DNA of 64,000 nt from Pseudomonas sp. TH31. Its GTDB lineage: Bacteria > Pseudomonadota > Gammaproteobacteria > Pseudomonadales > Pseudomonadaceae. Location of the stretch: NCBI RefSeq assembly GCF_016650815.1, contig NZ_JAEKEZ010000029.1, forward strand, positions 558,001-622,000, read 5' to 3'. Shown here one piece after another: positions 34,920 through 43,807 of this stretch (positions are counted from its first letter, which is position 1; every line of letters begins with the position of its first letter). The position numbers were made by a program, and so were the translations under genes. The notes under the pieces are model-generated. The model saw only the letters and a list, made by a program, of their open reading frames with translations. It did no database searches and was not told the origin of the DNA.

Positions 34920-35351
34920 TTAGTGACTTTTCAGAAGAGTCTCTTCAAGCCATTGCGGTTCGACTGGGCGATAGTCGACTTCAGGGAAGTTCTGTGCTGA
35001 AGGCCATTCCCGCAGCAGTTGCCTATAAGCCAGCAACTCTTTGAACTCCACAGAACTCAAGGTGGTACCTTCGCCCATTTCCAGCTCTTCACCATCACGG
35101 GCGACCAGCCATTGAGTCAGCTCAAGCGCCTTGTTTCGCCAGGCCCTCTCAATCGAGTCATTGGTTTGTACGGCCAGTAAAATCCGCTCCGGACGCCCGT
35201 CACTGTTTAAGGAAAGAACTGTTCCTTTGGGAGCATTCGACATCAGCGCCGAGTACTCGCCTTCACTTACTTCAAACGCATCCGAGGGTATCGTTGCACC
35301 GTGTAAATTCGAATGATAAAAGCCAGAAGTCGCAGGAGAAAAATAATACAT
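34920..35351 (-). CDS. Tail fibre assembly protein D
   Basis: A 143-residue protein paired with fibre D. Its C-terminal half (TLSSVEFKELLAYRQLLREWPS, then FPEVDYRPVEPQWLEE) is shared with assembly protein C and with that of the P2-like module, the pattern of phage tail assembly chaperones of the YR-xx-LR-xWP type. The N-terminal half (MYYFSPATSGFYHSNLHG) resembles the P2-like module's protein and differs from C. It probably helps fold or trimerise its cognate fibre. It starts three bases after the fibre D stop. Confidence 0.8.
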   Translation of the reverse strand: MYYFSPATSGFYHSNLHGATIPSDAFEVSEGEYSALMSNAPKGTVLSLNSDGRPERILLAVQTNDSIERAWRNKALELTQWLVARDGEELEMGEGTTLSSVEFKELLAYRQLLREWPSAQNFPEVDYRPVEPQWLEETLLKSH

Positions 35352-35353
35352 AT

Positions 35354-36094
35354 TCAATATCCTATTCCGATGACCCTGGCGGCGATGGAATTTGCAGGCC
35401 AATCAGGGCAGCGCACATTAATCCCGACAAGCCGACTCACTGACAAGTTGTTGGTCCAGGTCAGAAAAGTTCCAGACGCTGTACCCTCATGAGTGGCTAC
35501 CGCAAGAAACAGCGCATTGGGAAATGCCAATGGCCATAAATTGAGATCACCATAATTGCTATTGCCAGCCTGGCTTGCACTGCCGGTAATCCATTGGATG
35601 ATCAATCCGCCCATCCAGGAAGGCAAAACGATGTAGCCAGAGGCCCCCGGTCTAAACATAAATCCAAGCCTGAGTTTTTTGGGGGTCACGATAGACGTAT
35701 CACTAACCCCTGCATTGACTTCGGTCTGAGAGGAAATTTTTGCAGTGCCTACAATGGACTCTGTCGCCTGTAGCACCTTCTTCGCAATCGCTTGAAAGAC
35801 CCTTAGCGGCGTCATCGACTTAGTGGCATTGACACCTGACTCGGCTTCTTCTTGACTCGCCAGGTTTTCATTTTGCTTTTTAGTGATCAGTGTATTGATC
35901 GCCGCGTTCAATTGACCGTTATCACTCTCGTCTGCGACAGAGCCAGCGCTGTTGATAACACCAAGAATTTCCTGTGTAACGCCATTTCCCCAACTGGCTG
36001 GAATCAAAGATCCCGGCACACCAGTCAGAGGGTTTTCATCCGCAAACGTTCCATTTACCAAACCCGCACTGGGTACACTTTTTGGATAATCCAT
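35354..36094 (-). CDS. Tail fibre D (MDYPKS family)
   Basis: A 246-residue fibre protein. The first ~50 residues (MDYPKSVPSAGLVNGTFADE through GSLIPASWGNGVTQEIL) are shared with fibres A, B and C and presumably attach to the same baseplate site. Residues ~70-140 form a linker with KSMTPLRVFQAIAKK-like tail-fibre repeats. The C-terminal ~100 residues resemble the gp53-like beta-sandwich tip seen on many fibres (FPNALFLAVATHEG...). It differs from the glycine-rich tips of A and C. Confidence 0.8.
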   Translation of the reverse strand: MDYPKSVPSAGLVNGTFADENPLTGVPGSLIPASWGNGVTQEILGVINSAGSVADESDNGQLNAAINTLITKKQNENLASQEEAESGVNATKSMTPLRVFQAIAKKVLQATESIVGTAKISSQTEVNAGVSDTSIVTPKKLRLGFMFRPGASGYIVLPSWMGGLIIQWITGSASQAGNSNYGDLNLWPLAFPNALFLAVATHEGTASGTFLTWTNNLSVSRLVGINVRCPDWPANSIAARVIGIGY

Positions 36095-36111
36095 CGTCCG
36101 TATCCTTTCAA

Positions 36112-36594
36112 TTAATACCTGGAAGCTCCGTCAACAGCAGATGCCAGCCATTCTGGAATCTGAGGTCGGGAAACAACTTCTGGAAAGCTTGCGGCAGAAG
36201 GCCAGTCGCGCAATGCCTGTCGATACTCAAGCAACTCCAGATACTCTTGGGCCGTGAGCGTCGTCACACGGCCAAGTTCCTGTTCATCACGGTGCCGGTT
36301 CAACAACCATTGGCTATTCGAGAAAGTGGACTGTCGCCAAACGCGTTCTGGCTCCACAGAGTCATCGTTGCGGGTGTTTGACATATCGATCACCTGCGCA
36401 TGCTGCTGCAACGGTGGAAGCACAGATTCCTGATTGACGCTGCTAATCGCCGAACCTAATTCGATATCGATACCGTCAGGCACACGAACCATCGAGGTCA
36501 CGAAAGACGGAGCAAACAGTTGGGTGATTGCATAGTCACCCGTATCGATCAATTCAACCGCAACGCCGTCTTCTACCCGAGCATAAATAGCCAT
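36112..36594 (-). CDS. Tail fibre assembly protein C
   Basis: A 160-residue partner of fibre C. The start at 36594 overlaps the fibre C stop (TAATG), so the two are translationally coupled. The C-terminal TLTAQEYLELLEYRQALRDW, followed by FPEVVSRPQIPEWL, is shared with assembly proteins D and the P2-like one. The N-terminus MAIYARVEDGVAVELIDTGD is of a different type from D. Confidence 0.8.
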   Translation of the reverse strand: MAIYARVEDGVAVELIDTGDYAITQLFAPSFVTSMVRVPDGIDIELGSAISSVNQESVLPPLQQHAQVIDMSNTRNDDSVEPERVWRQSTFSNSQWLLNRHRDEQELGRVTTLTAQEYLELLEYRQALRDWPSAASFPEVVSRPQIPEWLASAVDGASRY

Positions 36595-37520
36595 TATTCG
36601 TACTCCCAGATTTCGCAAAACGCGTTACCGCCAGCGCCACTAAGACACGAGGCCGACGCATTGGTTGAACATGCGCCGCTACCACCAGAGCCCCGTAAAC
36701 CTGTATAGCCATTGCCGTTCACGCCCGTTGCAGGAGCTCCGCCGTCGAATGGGCTCGCGGCACCTGTTCCGGAGAGAACGCCCCAGTTTGAATTGCTCAT
36801 CCCATAGCCACCGGGGATGCCACGAGCGCTAGCGAGGTTCCCTCCCGTGACAGCTTGACCGCCAGCACCGCCCTGGATAAAGGCGGACGACGTTGCCGTG
36901 ACCAAAAACGTCAGGATTTGCCCGCCAAAACCTCCCGCGACACTCATATAAGACCCGAAGGAAGCACCGCCTCCCGCCAGGCCGGTCGTGTTGCGAGGGC
37001 TGCCACCGGCGCCCAACGAAACAGGCACCCCTGCCTGCATTTCCGCCGTCACGTCATACAGGCTTTCGGCATAGGCGCCTGCTCCTCCGCCACCGCCCAG
37101 GCTTTGATAAGTCGCCGCGACAGGTCCGCATCCGCCCCCAGAACCACCCGCACCGATCAACCGCACTCGAATCCGCTTCGTCTTGGGGTTGGGCCGGTAA
37201 ACGGTGATGCCGACCGTGTCGAATTGCTTGACTGCCAACAACCGACCCACGGCATCGGTGATGCCATACCCGCTCAAGGTGGTCGGTGTGTTTTTCATTT
37301 TGGTGAAGTCGACCAGGGCGCCAATGGCCATCGCCAATTGGTCGGTCTTGGCCTCATCGGGTGTCAGCCCGGCAGCCTTGATCACGCTCAGAATCTCTTG
37401 CGTCACACTGTTGCCCCAGACGGCAGGAATCAGCGATCCCGGCGTTCCAACAACAGGGTTTTCATCCACAAACCAGCCGTTGACCAGGCCAACACTGGGC
37501 ATGCTTTTTGGATAATCCAC
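36594..37520 (-). CDS. Tail fibre C (MDYPKS family, glycine-rich tip)
   Basis: A 308-residue fibre. Residues 1-50 carry the shared attachment sequence. A short tail-fibre repeat (NTPTTLSGYGITDA) follows, then from ~125 to the end a glycine-rich region (LIGAGGSGGG, SLGGGGGAGAYAE, GLRGSGGSGA). It is reminiscent of the polyglycine receptor-binding tips of some phage adhesins; that is a resemblance, not a proven homology. Confidence 0.8.
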   Translation of the reverse strand: MDYPKSMPSVGLVNGWFVDENPVVGTPGSLIPAVWGNSVTQEILSVIKAAGLTPDEAKTDQLAMAIGALVDFTKMKNTPTTLSGYGITDAVGRLLAVKQFDTVGITVYRPNPKTKRIRVRLIGAGGSGGGCGPVAATYQSLGGGGGAGAYAESLYDVTAEMQAGVPVSLGAGGSPRNTTGLAGGGASFGSYMSVAGGFGGQILTFLVTATSSAFIQGGAGGQAVTGGNLASARGIPGGYGMSNSNWGVLSGTGAASPFDGGAPATGVNGNGYTGLRGSGGSGACSTNASASCLSGAGGNAFCEIWEYE

Positions 37521-37553
37521 TTTTTCTTCTCCGCATCAGGCGATATCGAACGT

Positions 37554-38120
37554 CTACGGTTTCGCAGAGGAACCAGGAACGACAGGCCAATTGATTTCAT
37601 TTGGAAAACCCGTTTGTTGTTCCAGGCGATTGAGCTCAACGCTGTAGAGCTTCCACTCAAGCAATGCCAACTGCTCATCGTGAGAGGCATCGCCGATGTC
37701 TTCGGCGTATTGAAGAGGGGCAATGCGTAGAACCGCTCCGCTCAGCAGCCTGTCGCGTTTGGCCAGGGCCTGAGCCTTGATGTCGGCCAGCCGAGCTACA
37801 TCGTCAAGTGCCCAGGCATTATCACGCCAGACGTAGTAGTCGCCCGGCCACGGCTCGGCGGTAAAGTCTTCGGGCAACTCTCCGAGTTCGCTCCAGATCT
37901 GCTGACCGCCGCCAGCCTTGCGATAAACCGGACCCCGGCGATCAATCACTTCGCGCGGAACATTATTCACCAGGGCCCAAGTGCGACCGTGCTCTGGAAG
38001 CGGCAACTCATAGGAAAGCTCAACAGCATTAGCGGGCAGTTGAATGCCGATCCCCGGCGTGACGAAAAACTCAACGGGCCCCGACAAGACGCCCGAGTTA
38101 TCAAACAGATAATTAAACAT
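37554..38120 (-). CDS. Tail fibre assembly protein B (Tfa type)
   Basis: A 188-residue protein of the caudoviral Tfa family. The C-terminal block (EQLALLEWKLYSVELNRLEQ, then FPNEINWPVVP) is the usual Tfa ending, unlike the YR-xWP ending of C and D. The ATG at 38120 lies eight bases after the fibre B stop. It likely chaperones fibre B trimerisation. Confidence 0.82.
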   Translation of the reverse strand: MFNYLFDNSGVLSGPVEFFVTPGIGIQLPANAVELSYELPLPEHGRTWALVNNVPREVIDRRGPVYRKAGGGQQIWSELGELPEDFTAEPWPGDYYVWRDNAWALDDVARLADIKAQALAKRDRLLSGAVLRIAPLQYAEDIGDASHDEQLALLEWKLYSVELNRLEQQTGFPNEINWPVVPGSSAKP

Positions 38121-38127
38121 GGACACC

Positions 38128-39221
38128 TCAGATAAGTTTGATGCGGGCGGGATAGGCGATGTTGCGCGGGCGGGATTTGTAGAGCGACAGCAAGGTACCG
38201 GCCGCATCCATCTGGAAACTGGTTCCCGCCGGGTAGATAGGGCCGCCATTGATCAGCGAGCCTATGGTTTGAGGCTCCTCGCGGGTGTCGGCGGCGACAG
38301 AGGCCAGGCTGTCGGTCCATCGCGACCCGACTGCGCCGGCACCATTTGCCCCAAAAGCATAGGAGTGGCTGGTACCGGGCTGGAAGCCGCCGGCCACACG
38401 CCCCGTATCCACGCCTCGACCTTCGTCCAGCACCCTCAGAAACTCCCCGCGCCCTTCCGGACCACGGAACGTCAACGCCCCATCGCCGCTGGTCCAACGG
38501 CCTTCATTGCCCGCCCGCGCAGCCTCGGTGCCGAACATTCCTGACAGCTGTGCGTGGTCCCAGAGCCAGGGCCACTCGGCACGCTTCATGACGGTGCCGT
38601 TAAGCGCCCCGTAACCGCCCGGACTCAGTTGCAGGGTTGTTTCGAAAAAAGGCCGACCCAACGGGGTGTTGTCGAATCGCCCCACTGGCCACCAGCACCC
38701 TTCGCCATCGCTGCGAAGGTGCCACCAGTCGCCGCCCCCAACAGCACCAGAAACGGATAACCGATCGCCGACAAGTGCGTATGAAAGCGGATTCGGTCAG
38801 TCCCGGCGGCTTGCACAACCAGTCGATTGCCACTGTTTTCTACACGCCGGACAATCACGTCCCGAACGCCCAGTGCCGCATTGGAGGGCGGTAGCGTGAT
38901 CGTAGTGGCTGCGGCGTACGCATCAGTCAGCACCAGGCCGAGTTCTTCTGCCGCCAGCACTTTGGATGCTGCTACTCGAGTGATCACCGAACGCATCGGG
39001 CTGGTCACGCCAATGATCGCCTGGATCGCCTTGAGCAACTGACCATTGTCTGCTTCCGAAGGCCCCATCCCGGCGCCGGCAACCACACTCAGAATTTCTT
39101 GCGTAACCGAATTGCCCCACACCGCGGGAATCAATGAACCGGGCGTACCGGCCACCGGGTTTTCGTCGACAAACCGGCCATTGACCAGGCCGACGCTGGG
39201 GACGCTTTTTGGATAATCCAT
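38128..39221 (-). CDS. Tail fibre B with collar domain (frameshifted as sequenced)
   Basis: A ~364-residue fibre. It has the shared N-terminus (MDYPKSVPSVGLVNGRFVDE), a central beta-rich part, and a C-terminal phage tail-collar domain (YGALNGTVMKRAEWPWLWDH, then FRGPEGRGEFLRVLDEGRG). As sequenced it breaks after GGQW at a run of four Cs on the plus strand (38680-38683). One more base restores GGQWGRFDNTPLGRPFFETT. Restored, it is full length. Confidence 0.78.
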
Positions 39222-39290
39222 TGTTCTGCTCCCTGTAATAAAGTCCCTGCATGGCCATTGGCACAACCGCACTGCAGGTCATGTTTGAAT

Positions 39291-39323
39291 AAAAACAAAA
39301 ACGCCCACGGGTACGTGGGCGTT
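39291..39323 (-). terminator. Intrinsic terminator inside the tailocin operon, before fibre B
   Basis: On the minus strand AACGCCCACG and its complement form a 10-bp perfect stem with a 4-base loop, followed by TTTGTTTTTATT. It lies between assembly protein A and fibre B. Confidence 0.8.
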
Positions 39324-39348
39324 GGGTACAGCGGGTAGCTCGAGCGAA

Positions 39349-39999
39349 CTAGCCAGCCATCTCACTCACCACGTTACGGATCGCCGCAATGGCTTCTTCA
39401 CTGACTTGGTTAGCCAGATCCGTTTTGCCTTTGGCGATATGAACTTTGATTTGCTCTTTAGCCTTCAATCGAAGGGTTCGAAGTGTCAGCAGGCTTTCGT
39501 TGAATTGAGCGGCCTTGGCAATAATCTGATCAGTCGCCTGTTTGGCGGTCCGGCCTTTTACGACCCACGCCGCTACCGATAGCGGTACTTCCTTTTTCGG
39601 ATAGCCCTCTTCCATAAAGGCCTTGGCGTCTGCGGCGGCTTGGGCGTACTCCATCGCACGCAACGGGTCGCCAGCGATGCTCTGACGAGCATTGTCAGCC
39701 GCCTTGTCCACCCGAGCACAAAGCTGATCAACGTCCAGATCTTTCAACCTCACCGCATCAGCGGGATCCTGCACCCACTGGTTACCGTCCCAGCAATGCC
39801 CTGAAGAGAGCTGAGGGGTCACGACGTTCATTAACTCGCCCTTGAAAACCACGTGCGGCGACTCTTTCTTGACCCATTGTTCAGCGGTAATTTGCAATAC
39901 GCCCGCATCAATTGCGGGCGCGGCATAGGCGAAAAATTCGGTGTTTTGCCATTCAATGACCACACCAGAGTGACGGCAATAAAGCACTTGTTTTGTCAT
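39349..39999 (-). CDS. Tail fibre-associated protein A
   Basis: A 216-residue protein directly after fibre A, in the position of an assembly partner. The N-terminal ~75 residues are beta-rich (VVIEWQNTEFFAYAAPAIDA, GHCWDGNQWV); the rest is long Ala/Lys/Glu helices (MEYAQAAADAKAFMEEGYPK, LRLKAKEQIKVHIAKGK). It does not share the C-terminal motif of the other three assembly proteins. The role is inferred from position only. Confidence 0.65.
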   Translation of the reverse strand: MTKQVLYCRHSGVVIEWQNTEFFAYAAPAIDAGVLQITAEQWVKKESPHVVFKGELMNVVTPQLSSGHCWDGNQWVQDPADAVRLKDLDVDQLCARVDKAADNARQSIAGDPLRAMEYAQAAADAKAFMEEGYPKKEVPLSVAAWVVKGRTAKQATDQIIAKAAQFNESLLTLRTLRLKAKEQIKVHIAKGKTDLANQVSEEAIAAIRNVVSEMAG

Positions 40000-40002
40000 G
40001 TT

Positions 40003-40856
40003 TCACCATTCAACGATCATGAGGCCAGGCGCGCCCTGAGCTCCGGGCTGCGAACTGCCTACACCCGAAATGTAGTAGCCACCTGCACCGCCACCGCCAG
40101 CACCGAAACCAAAGGCCGGTTTACCGGGATACCCTGAACCTGTGCCGGAACGGGCAGAGCTTCCACCGGTGCCGAACGGCCCGCTAGCCCCCAACCCACC
40201 ATAACCAGCGGCTACGTTGACGACGGTGTCTGTCGCATCCCCGCCGGCAGGAAAACCCTGCCCTCCCGTGGGGCCCGGAACAAACCCGGAGGCGTTGACA
40301 CCTGGAAGGCCCGGCTGCCACCGGATAAAACAAGCAGAGCACCTGATGGCCCGACGAGCGTATTGCCACCCGCGGTTGCAGCCACTCCAGCGCTCGCGCC
40401 ATTTCCCGCTGCGCCGATGACAATCGGGACTACTTGTCCAGGTGTCACCGTAACTTGCAGTTTGATGACCGGTTGACCGGCACCGCCGCCACCACCACCT
40501 GAAGCAATTGCGCTGGTGCCGCCAGGACAAGCCCCTCCGCCGCCACCGCCAGCACAACCGCTAAGCCAAATCTTCGTCACGCCCACTGGGACAGTGAAAC
40601 TGCCATTGGCAGTGAAACGCTGGATGCCGAGACCCGCAGACGAGCGACTGATATTGCGAATTGCCCCCAAAAGCTGGGTCAGATCGGACTCACTGGGTGT
40701 CAGGCCCGCCGCGGTGATCACCTCAAGGACTTCACTCGTGACCCCGTTACCCCAACTCGCCGGAATCAACGAGCCCGCCGTGCCAGTTATCGGGTTTTCA
40801 TCCACAAACTTCCCATTCACCAACCCGGCGCTGGGCACACTCTTCGGATAATCCAT
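40003..40856 (-). CDS. Tail fibre A (MDYPKS family, glycine-rich tip; frameshifted as sequenced)
   Basis: A ~284-residue fibre. It has the shared N-terminus, then a beta segment (IQRFTANGSFTVPVGVTKIW) and a glycine-rich C-terminal half (CAGGGGGGACPGG, GFGAGGGGAGGYYISG). As sequenced it breaks at AGCCGGGCC (minus strand; plus 40310-40314). One more C gives LSGGSPGLPGVNASGFVPGP and continues to MIVEW. It resembles fibre C in architecture. Confidence 0.78.
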
Positions 40857-40867
40857 CCCTCTACTCC

Positions 40868-41467
40868 CTAGTCATAATTAATGTGCACCTTGGTATGCGC
40901 CGGGGCGCTCCGGTGGATCAGGCATTCCAGCGCCGAGCCTGGATTGACGCCGAAGCGTTCGCCCCAGTAACTCGCGCCGAAACGCCGGCCCAGCAGCAAC
41001 CGGCCGCCGGTGTTGAGCGTCCACATGAACTGCGCTTCCCAGGTGCCCCAGTGCGCCGCGCCGAAACGCGAGCGGCCCATGCGTGGGGCCTCGAGCTCGG
41101 TGATGGTGGCGTTCGGGTAGCCCTGGGTTCTGGCGATCTCGAGGTAGTAGCCAACCGCTTGGCTGCCGACCACCAGCAAGCGACGGCGCACGGCCAGGCG
41201 ACGGTCATCGAACAGCGGCGTGGCGCCCAGGCATGGGTCAGGCAAGTTCATGACCCGCTCCCAATCCGGCACCAATTCACTGACGCCGGCCGGGTCCATT
41301 TCGTTGAGCAGGTCGGCGGCGCGGGCGTCGAGTCGGGCCAGTTCCAGAGCAATGCCTTCGAGGACCTCCTCCAGTTCCGGCATCTGTTCCGGGTCCCACG
41401 CCGGACCGCTCGGCAGCAGGCTGCGCAATTGCGCGTGGTATTGCGCGGCGGTTCTTATGCCCCCCAT
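40868..41467 (-). CDS. Mu gp48-like baseplate/tail protein (DUF2313)
   Basis: A 199-residue structural protein at the position of Mu gp48/YmfQ, between the J-like protein and the fibres. Typical blocks are TAAQYHAQLRSLLPSGPAWD near the start and ELVPDWERVMNLPDPCLG, then RSRFGAAHWGTWEAQF. It is thought to be a wedge component that fixes the fibre. The ATG at 41467 with GGAGG six bases upstream is preferred to an upstream TTG. Confidence 0.85.
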   Translation of the reverse strand: MGGIRTAAQYHAQLRSLLPSGPAWDPEQMPELEEVLEGIALELARLDARAADLLNEMDPAGVSELVPDWERVMNLPDPCLGATPLFDDRRLAVRRRLLVVGSQAVGYYLEIARTQGYPNATITELEAPRMGRSRFGAAHWGTWEAQFMWTLNTGGRLLLGRRFGASYWGERFGVNPGSALECLIHRSAPAHTKVHINYD

Positions 41468-42498
41468 ACGCAACCTCCGAAAGTCAGCAGATCGCTTTTG
41501 TTGGCTGGCACGTCGGCGAGTGGCGAGAGGAGTGTGTGGTCGTATTCACCGCTGGCACTGCTGATGGCTTCGCGGATATGGCTCACCAGCAACGACACGC
41601 CGAGGTCGGCTTCACGGTTGTGCAGATCCCGCAGTTGCGCTTCGACGGCCGCGCGTACCGCCGTGGTGTCCGGGCTCACGCTCAGGCGATAGACCACCGG
41701 CACCTGAATCGGCCGCTGCACATGCACCTCGGCGGTGACCGGGCGCAGCGGCTCGATATAGGCCTGAACCTGCGCCAGTTGCTCGTCGTTCGGCACCGGT
41801 TGCGGATCGTCGTCACGCATGATGAACACACTGACCGTGCCCGGCCCCAACAGGCCGCCACGGCACCAGGCGCGGGTGACGCCGGGGCATTCCAGCGCCC
41901 AGGTCTCATAGTCCTGCGCCGAACCGCCGTGAGGGATGACACGATAGGAACGGATCACCCGCGAGCGCAGCGACTCGAGGCTTTCGCGCGCCACGCCGCC
42001 GCTGAGTCCCGGCGCCAGCACGATGAAGCTGCTGCCGACGATGCCGGCAATCGGTTGTACCGGCGTCAGCGCCAGCCCGGCATCGGCATTGCCCAGGCTG
42101 CCGGCGTCGAGCGCGGCGATGGTGGTGCTGTTGAGGCCGTTGCTGGTGGTGCGCGCGGCAGTGACTTTGTAGGTACGACCGTCGCTCGATTGCAGCAACG
42201 TGTCGACGTCCAGCACCGCGCCGGCGCTGGCGGTAAAGCTGACGCTACCGCTGGCCGTTTGCGCGACTTTGCGCGGCTGGTTCAGGCGCAGGGCGGCGAT
42301 CCGTTCGAGGGTCGACTCGTCGGCCTTGTCCGGGAGGATCTGCTCGGCGATCCAGTCCAGGTAGCCATACAGGCCATAGGCGGCGCCACCGAGGGTTCGG
42401 GCCAGCACTTGCGCATCGGACTGGCGCAGCGAATCGCTGGCCAGGTCGCTTTGGGTGCGTTTGATCAGCACCGGCAGCGAAGGGGTTTCAAACGGCAT
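41455..42498 (-). CDS. Mu gp47-like baseplate J protein
   Basis: A 347-residue wedge protein of the baseplate J family. Key blocks are MPFETPSLPVLIKRTQSDLA, LDWIAEQILPDKADESTLER, and HGGSAQDYETWALECPGVTR, the conserved J-family centre. It ends overlapping the gp48-like gene and begins 11 bases inside the gp46-like gene. Together with the gp46-like protein it builds the wedge around the central hub. Confidence 0.9.
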   Translation of the reverse strand: MPFETPSLPVLIKRTQSDLASDSLRQSDAQVLARTLGGAAYGLYGYLDWIAEQILPDKADESTLERIAALRLNQPRKVAQTASGSVSFTASAGAVLDVDTLLQSSDGRTYKVTAARTTSNGLNSTTIAALDAGSLGNADAGLALTPVQPIAGIVGSSFIVLAPGLSGGVARESLESLRSRVIRSYRVIPHGGSAQDYETWALECPGVTRAWCRGGLLGPGTVSVFIMRDDDPQPVPNDEQLAQVQAYIEPLRPVTAEVHVQRPIQVPVVYRLSVSPDTTAVRAAVEAQLRDLHNREADLGVSLLVSHIREAISSASGEYDHTLLSPLADVPANKSDLLTFGGCVWGA

Positions 42499-42886
42499 AG
42501 ATCACCTGCCAACTGTTATCAGGGTTGATGTCCAGGCGCTCGCCGTCGGCCAGGGTCAGGACCGTGCGCAGGTTCAGGCGCTGGGCGTCGAGGCGTTCGC
42601 TGATGATGTCGATGGCGCTGCAGTGGCCGTCATCGATCAGCCATTGCACGGCCTCGCGGGCATAAAACTCGGCGTCCATCTGGGTTTGCCGGGTCAGTTT
42701 GACCCGGCGCAGCAGCCACAGCCGCGAACCGATGCGGTCATCGGCGACGCTGGGAAAGGTGTCGCCCCACCAGCCGAAACGTTCCTCGTCATCGAGGGCA
42801 TCGTCATTGGCGGCACGGCGCCAGGTGAACAGGCTGATCAGCACCGATCGGGTCAGTGCGGCGTGGAGGTTCTCGCTGATAAACAT
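42488..42886 (-). CDS. Mu gp46-like baseplate protein
   Basis: A 132-residue protein of the phage GP46 family, the functional counterpart of gp25/W lysozyme-like wedge proteins. FGWWGDTFPSVADDRIGSRL and LWLLRRVKLTRQTQMDAEFY are recognisable family blocks. Its start overlaps the stop of the gp45-like gene. Confidence 0.88.
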   Translation of the reverse strand: MFISENLHAALTRSVLISLFTWRRAANDDALDDEERFGWWGDTFPSVADDRIGSRLWLLRRVKLTRQTQMDAEFYAREAVQWLIDDGHCSAIDIISERLDAQRLNLRTVLTLADGERLDINPDNSWQVIYAV

Positions 42887-43395
42887 TACTGACCTCCCGC
42901 CGGCACGCCGGTCTGGCCACTGCCTGCCTGGACGCCGACGTGCACGTGTTTGATCTGACTGATGCCGCCCGCGACCTGGTCGCCCTGGGAAACGATCTTG
43001 CCGGTCTGGGTCAGGGTCGGTGTGTCGATATTGACGGCGGTGCTGGCGCGGATGTTCAGCGTGGCGGTCTGGATGTCGATGATCCGCCCGCGCTTGAAGT
43101 GAATTTTGTCGCCTTCGTCGGTGTAGATCGCCACTTCGCCGGCGGCCAGGGACTGGAGGCGGTAACGGCGGTCGGCGACCACCAGGACGATGGCGTGGGA
43201 GCGGTCGCCACCAAGAAAGGTGGCGATGCCCTCGGCGCCGGCCAGTGGATTGCTGGTGAAACCGTAGGGTTCGAAGTGTTCCATGTCGTCGTTCACTTCA
43301 CCGGCGGTGAGGCGCATTTGCAGCGATTGCAGCTTGGATGCCGAGTTGGCGAGCACGACAGTGCCGCGCGCCAGGAGGCGTGTCAGTAGGCTCAT
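42886..43395 (-). CDS. Mu gp45-like baseplate assembly protein V
   Basis: A 169-residue spike/hub protein. An OB-fold-like region (EPYGFTSNPLAGAEGIATFL) is followed by beta-helix-type repeats (TATLNIRASTAVNIDTPTLT) and a His-containing C-terminal segment (IKHVHVGVQAG) typical of metal-tipped spikes. It is the membrane-piercing tip of the contracted tail. Confidence 0.88.
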   Translation of the reverse strand: MSLLTRLLARGTVVLANSASKLQSLQMRLTAGEVNDDMEHFEPYGFTSNPLAGAEGIATFLGGDRSHAIVLVVADRRYRLQSLAAGEVAIYTDEGDKIHFKRGRIIDIQTATLNIRASTAVNIDTPTLTQTGKIVSQGDQVAGGISQIKHVHVGVQAGSGQTGVPAGGQ

Positions 43396-43430
43396 TGGGT
43401 TTCCTTTAAATCAGGACCGACGCAGACCAC

Positions 43431-43772
43431 TGTGGGAGCGGTGGGTCAGTCGACATCAATGGTGGATGTCAGTCCGTTATCGCGAGCAGGCTCGCTCCCA
43501 CAGTTGAACGGTGTTGTCCACAGCATTGGCATATGCAGGAGATCCCGTGTGGGAGCGGGCTTGCTCGCGAAAGCGGTGGGTCGGGTGACTTCAGTGTTGA
43601 ATGCTCAACCGCTTTCGCGAGCAAGCCCGCTCCCACAGTGGGTCGGTGTTGTTTGCAGCATTTGCCTACACAGGAGATCCCGTGTGGGAGTGAGCCTGCT
43701 CGCGATAGCGGTGGGCCAGTCGACATCGAGAGGGATGTCAGTCCGTCATCGCGAGCAGGCTCGCTCCCACAG
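43431..43772. repeat. Cluster of three REP elements (family A) inside the tail operon
   Basis: Between the hub gene and the gp45-like gene lie a REP with a deleted left arm (43431-43502), a complete pair (43547-43638) and a third pair (43683-43772). The cores are GCTTGCTCGCGA and GCCTGCTCGCGA. Together they fill the ~410-base gap, which has no coding potential otherwise. Confidence 0.85.
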
Positions 43773-43807
43773 TTAGACCGTGTTGTTCGCATACACAAGG
43801 TTCAGCA

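Noticed and set aside
34920..40856. Invertible fibre switch of the Mu type
   Set aside because: All fibre genes are in the same orientation, no inverted crossover sites flank them, and no Gin/Cin-type invertase gene is present.
43431..43772. Regularly spaced repeats that could be taken for a CRISPR array
   Set aside because: The repeats are inverted pairs with the REP core and variable arms, not direct repeats with unique spacers, and no cas gene is nearby.
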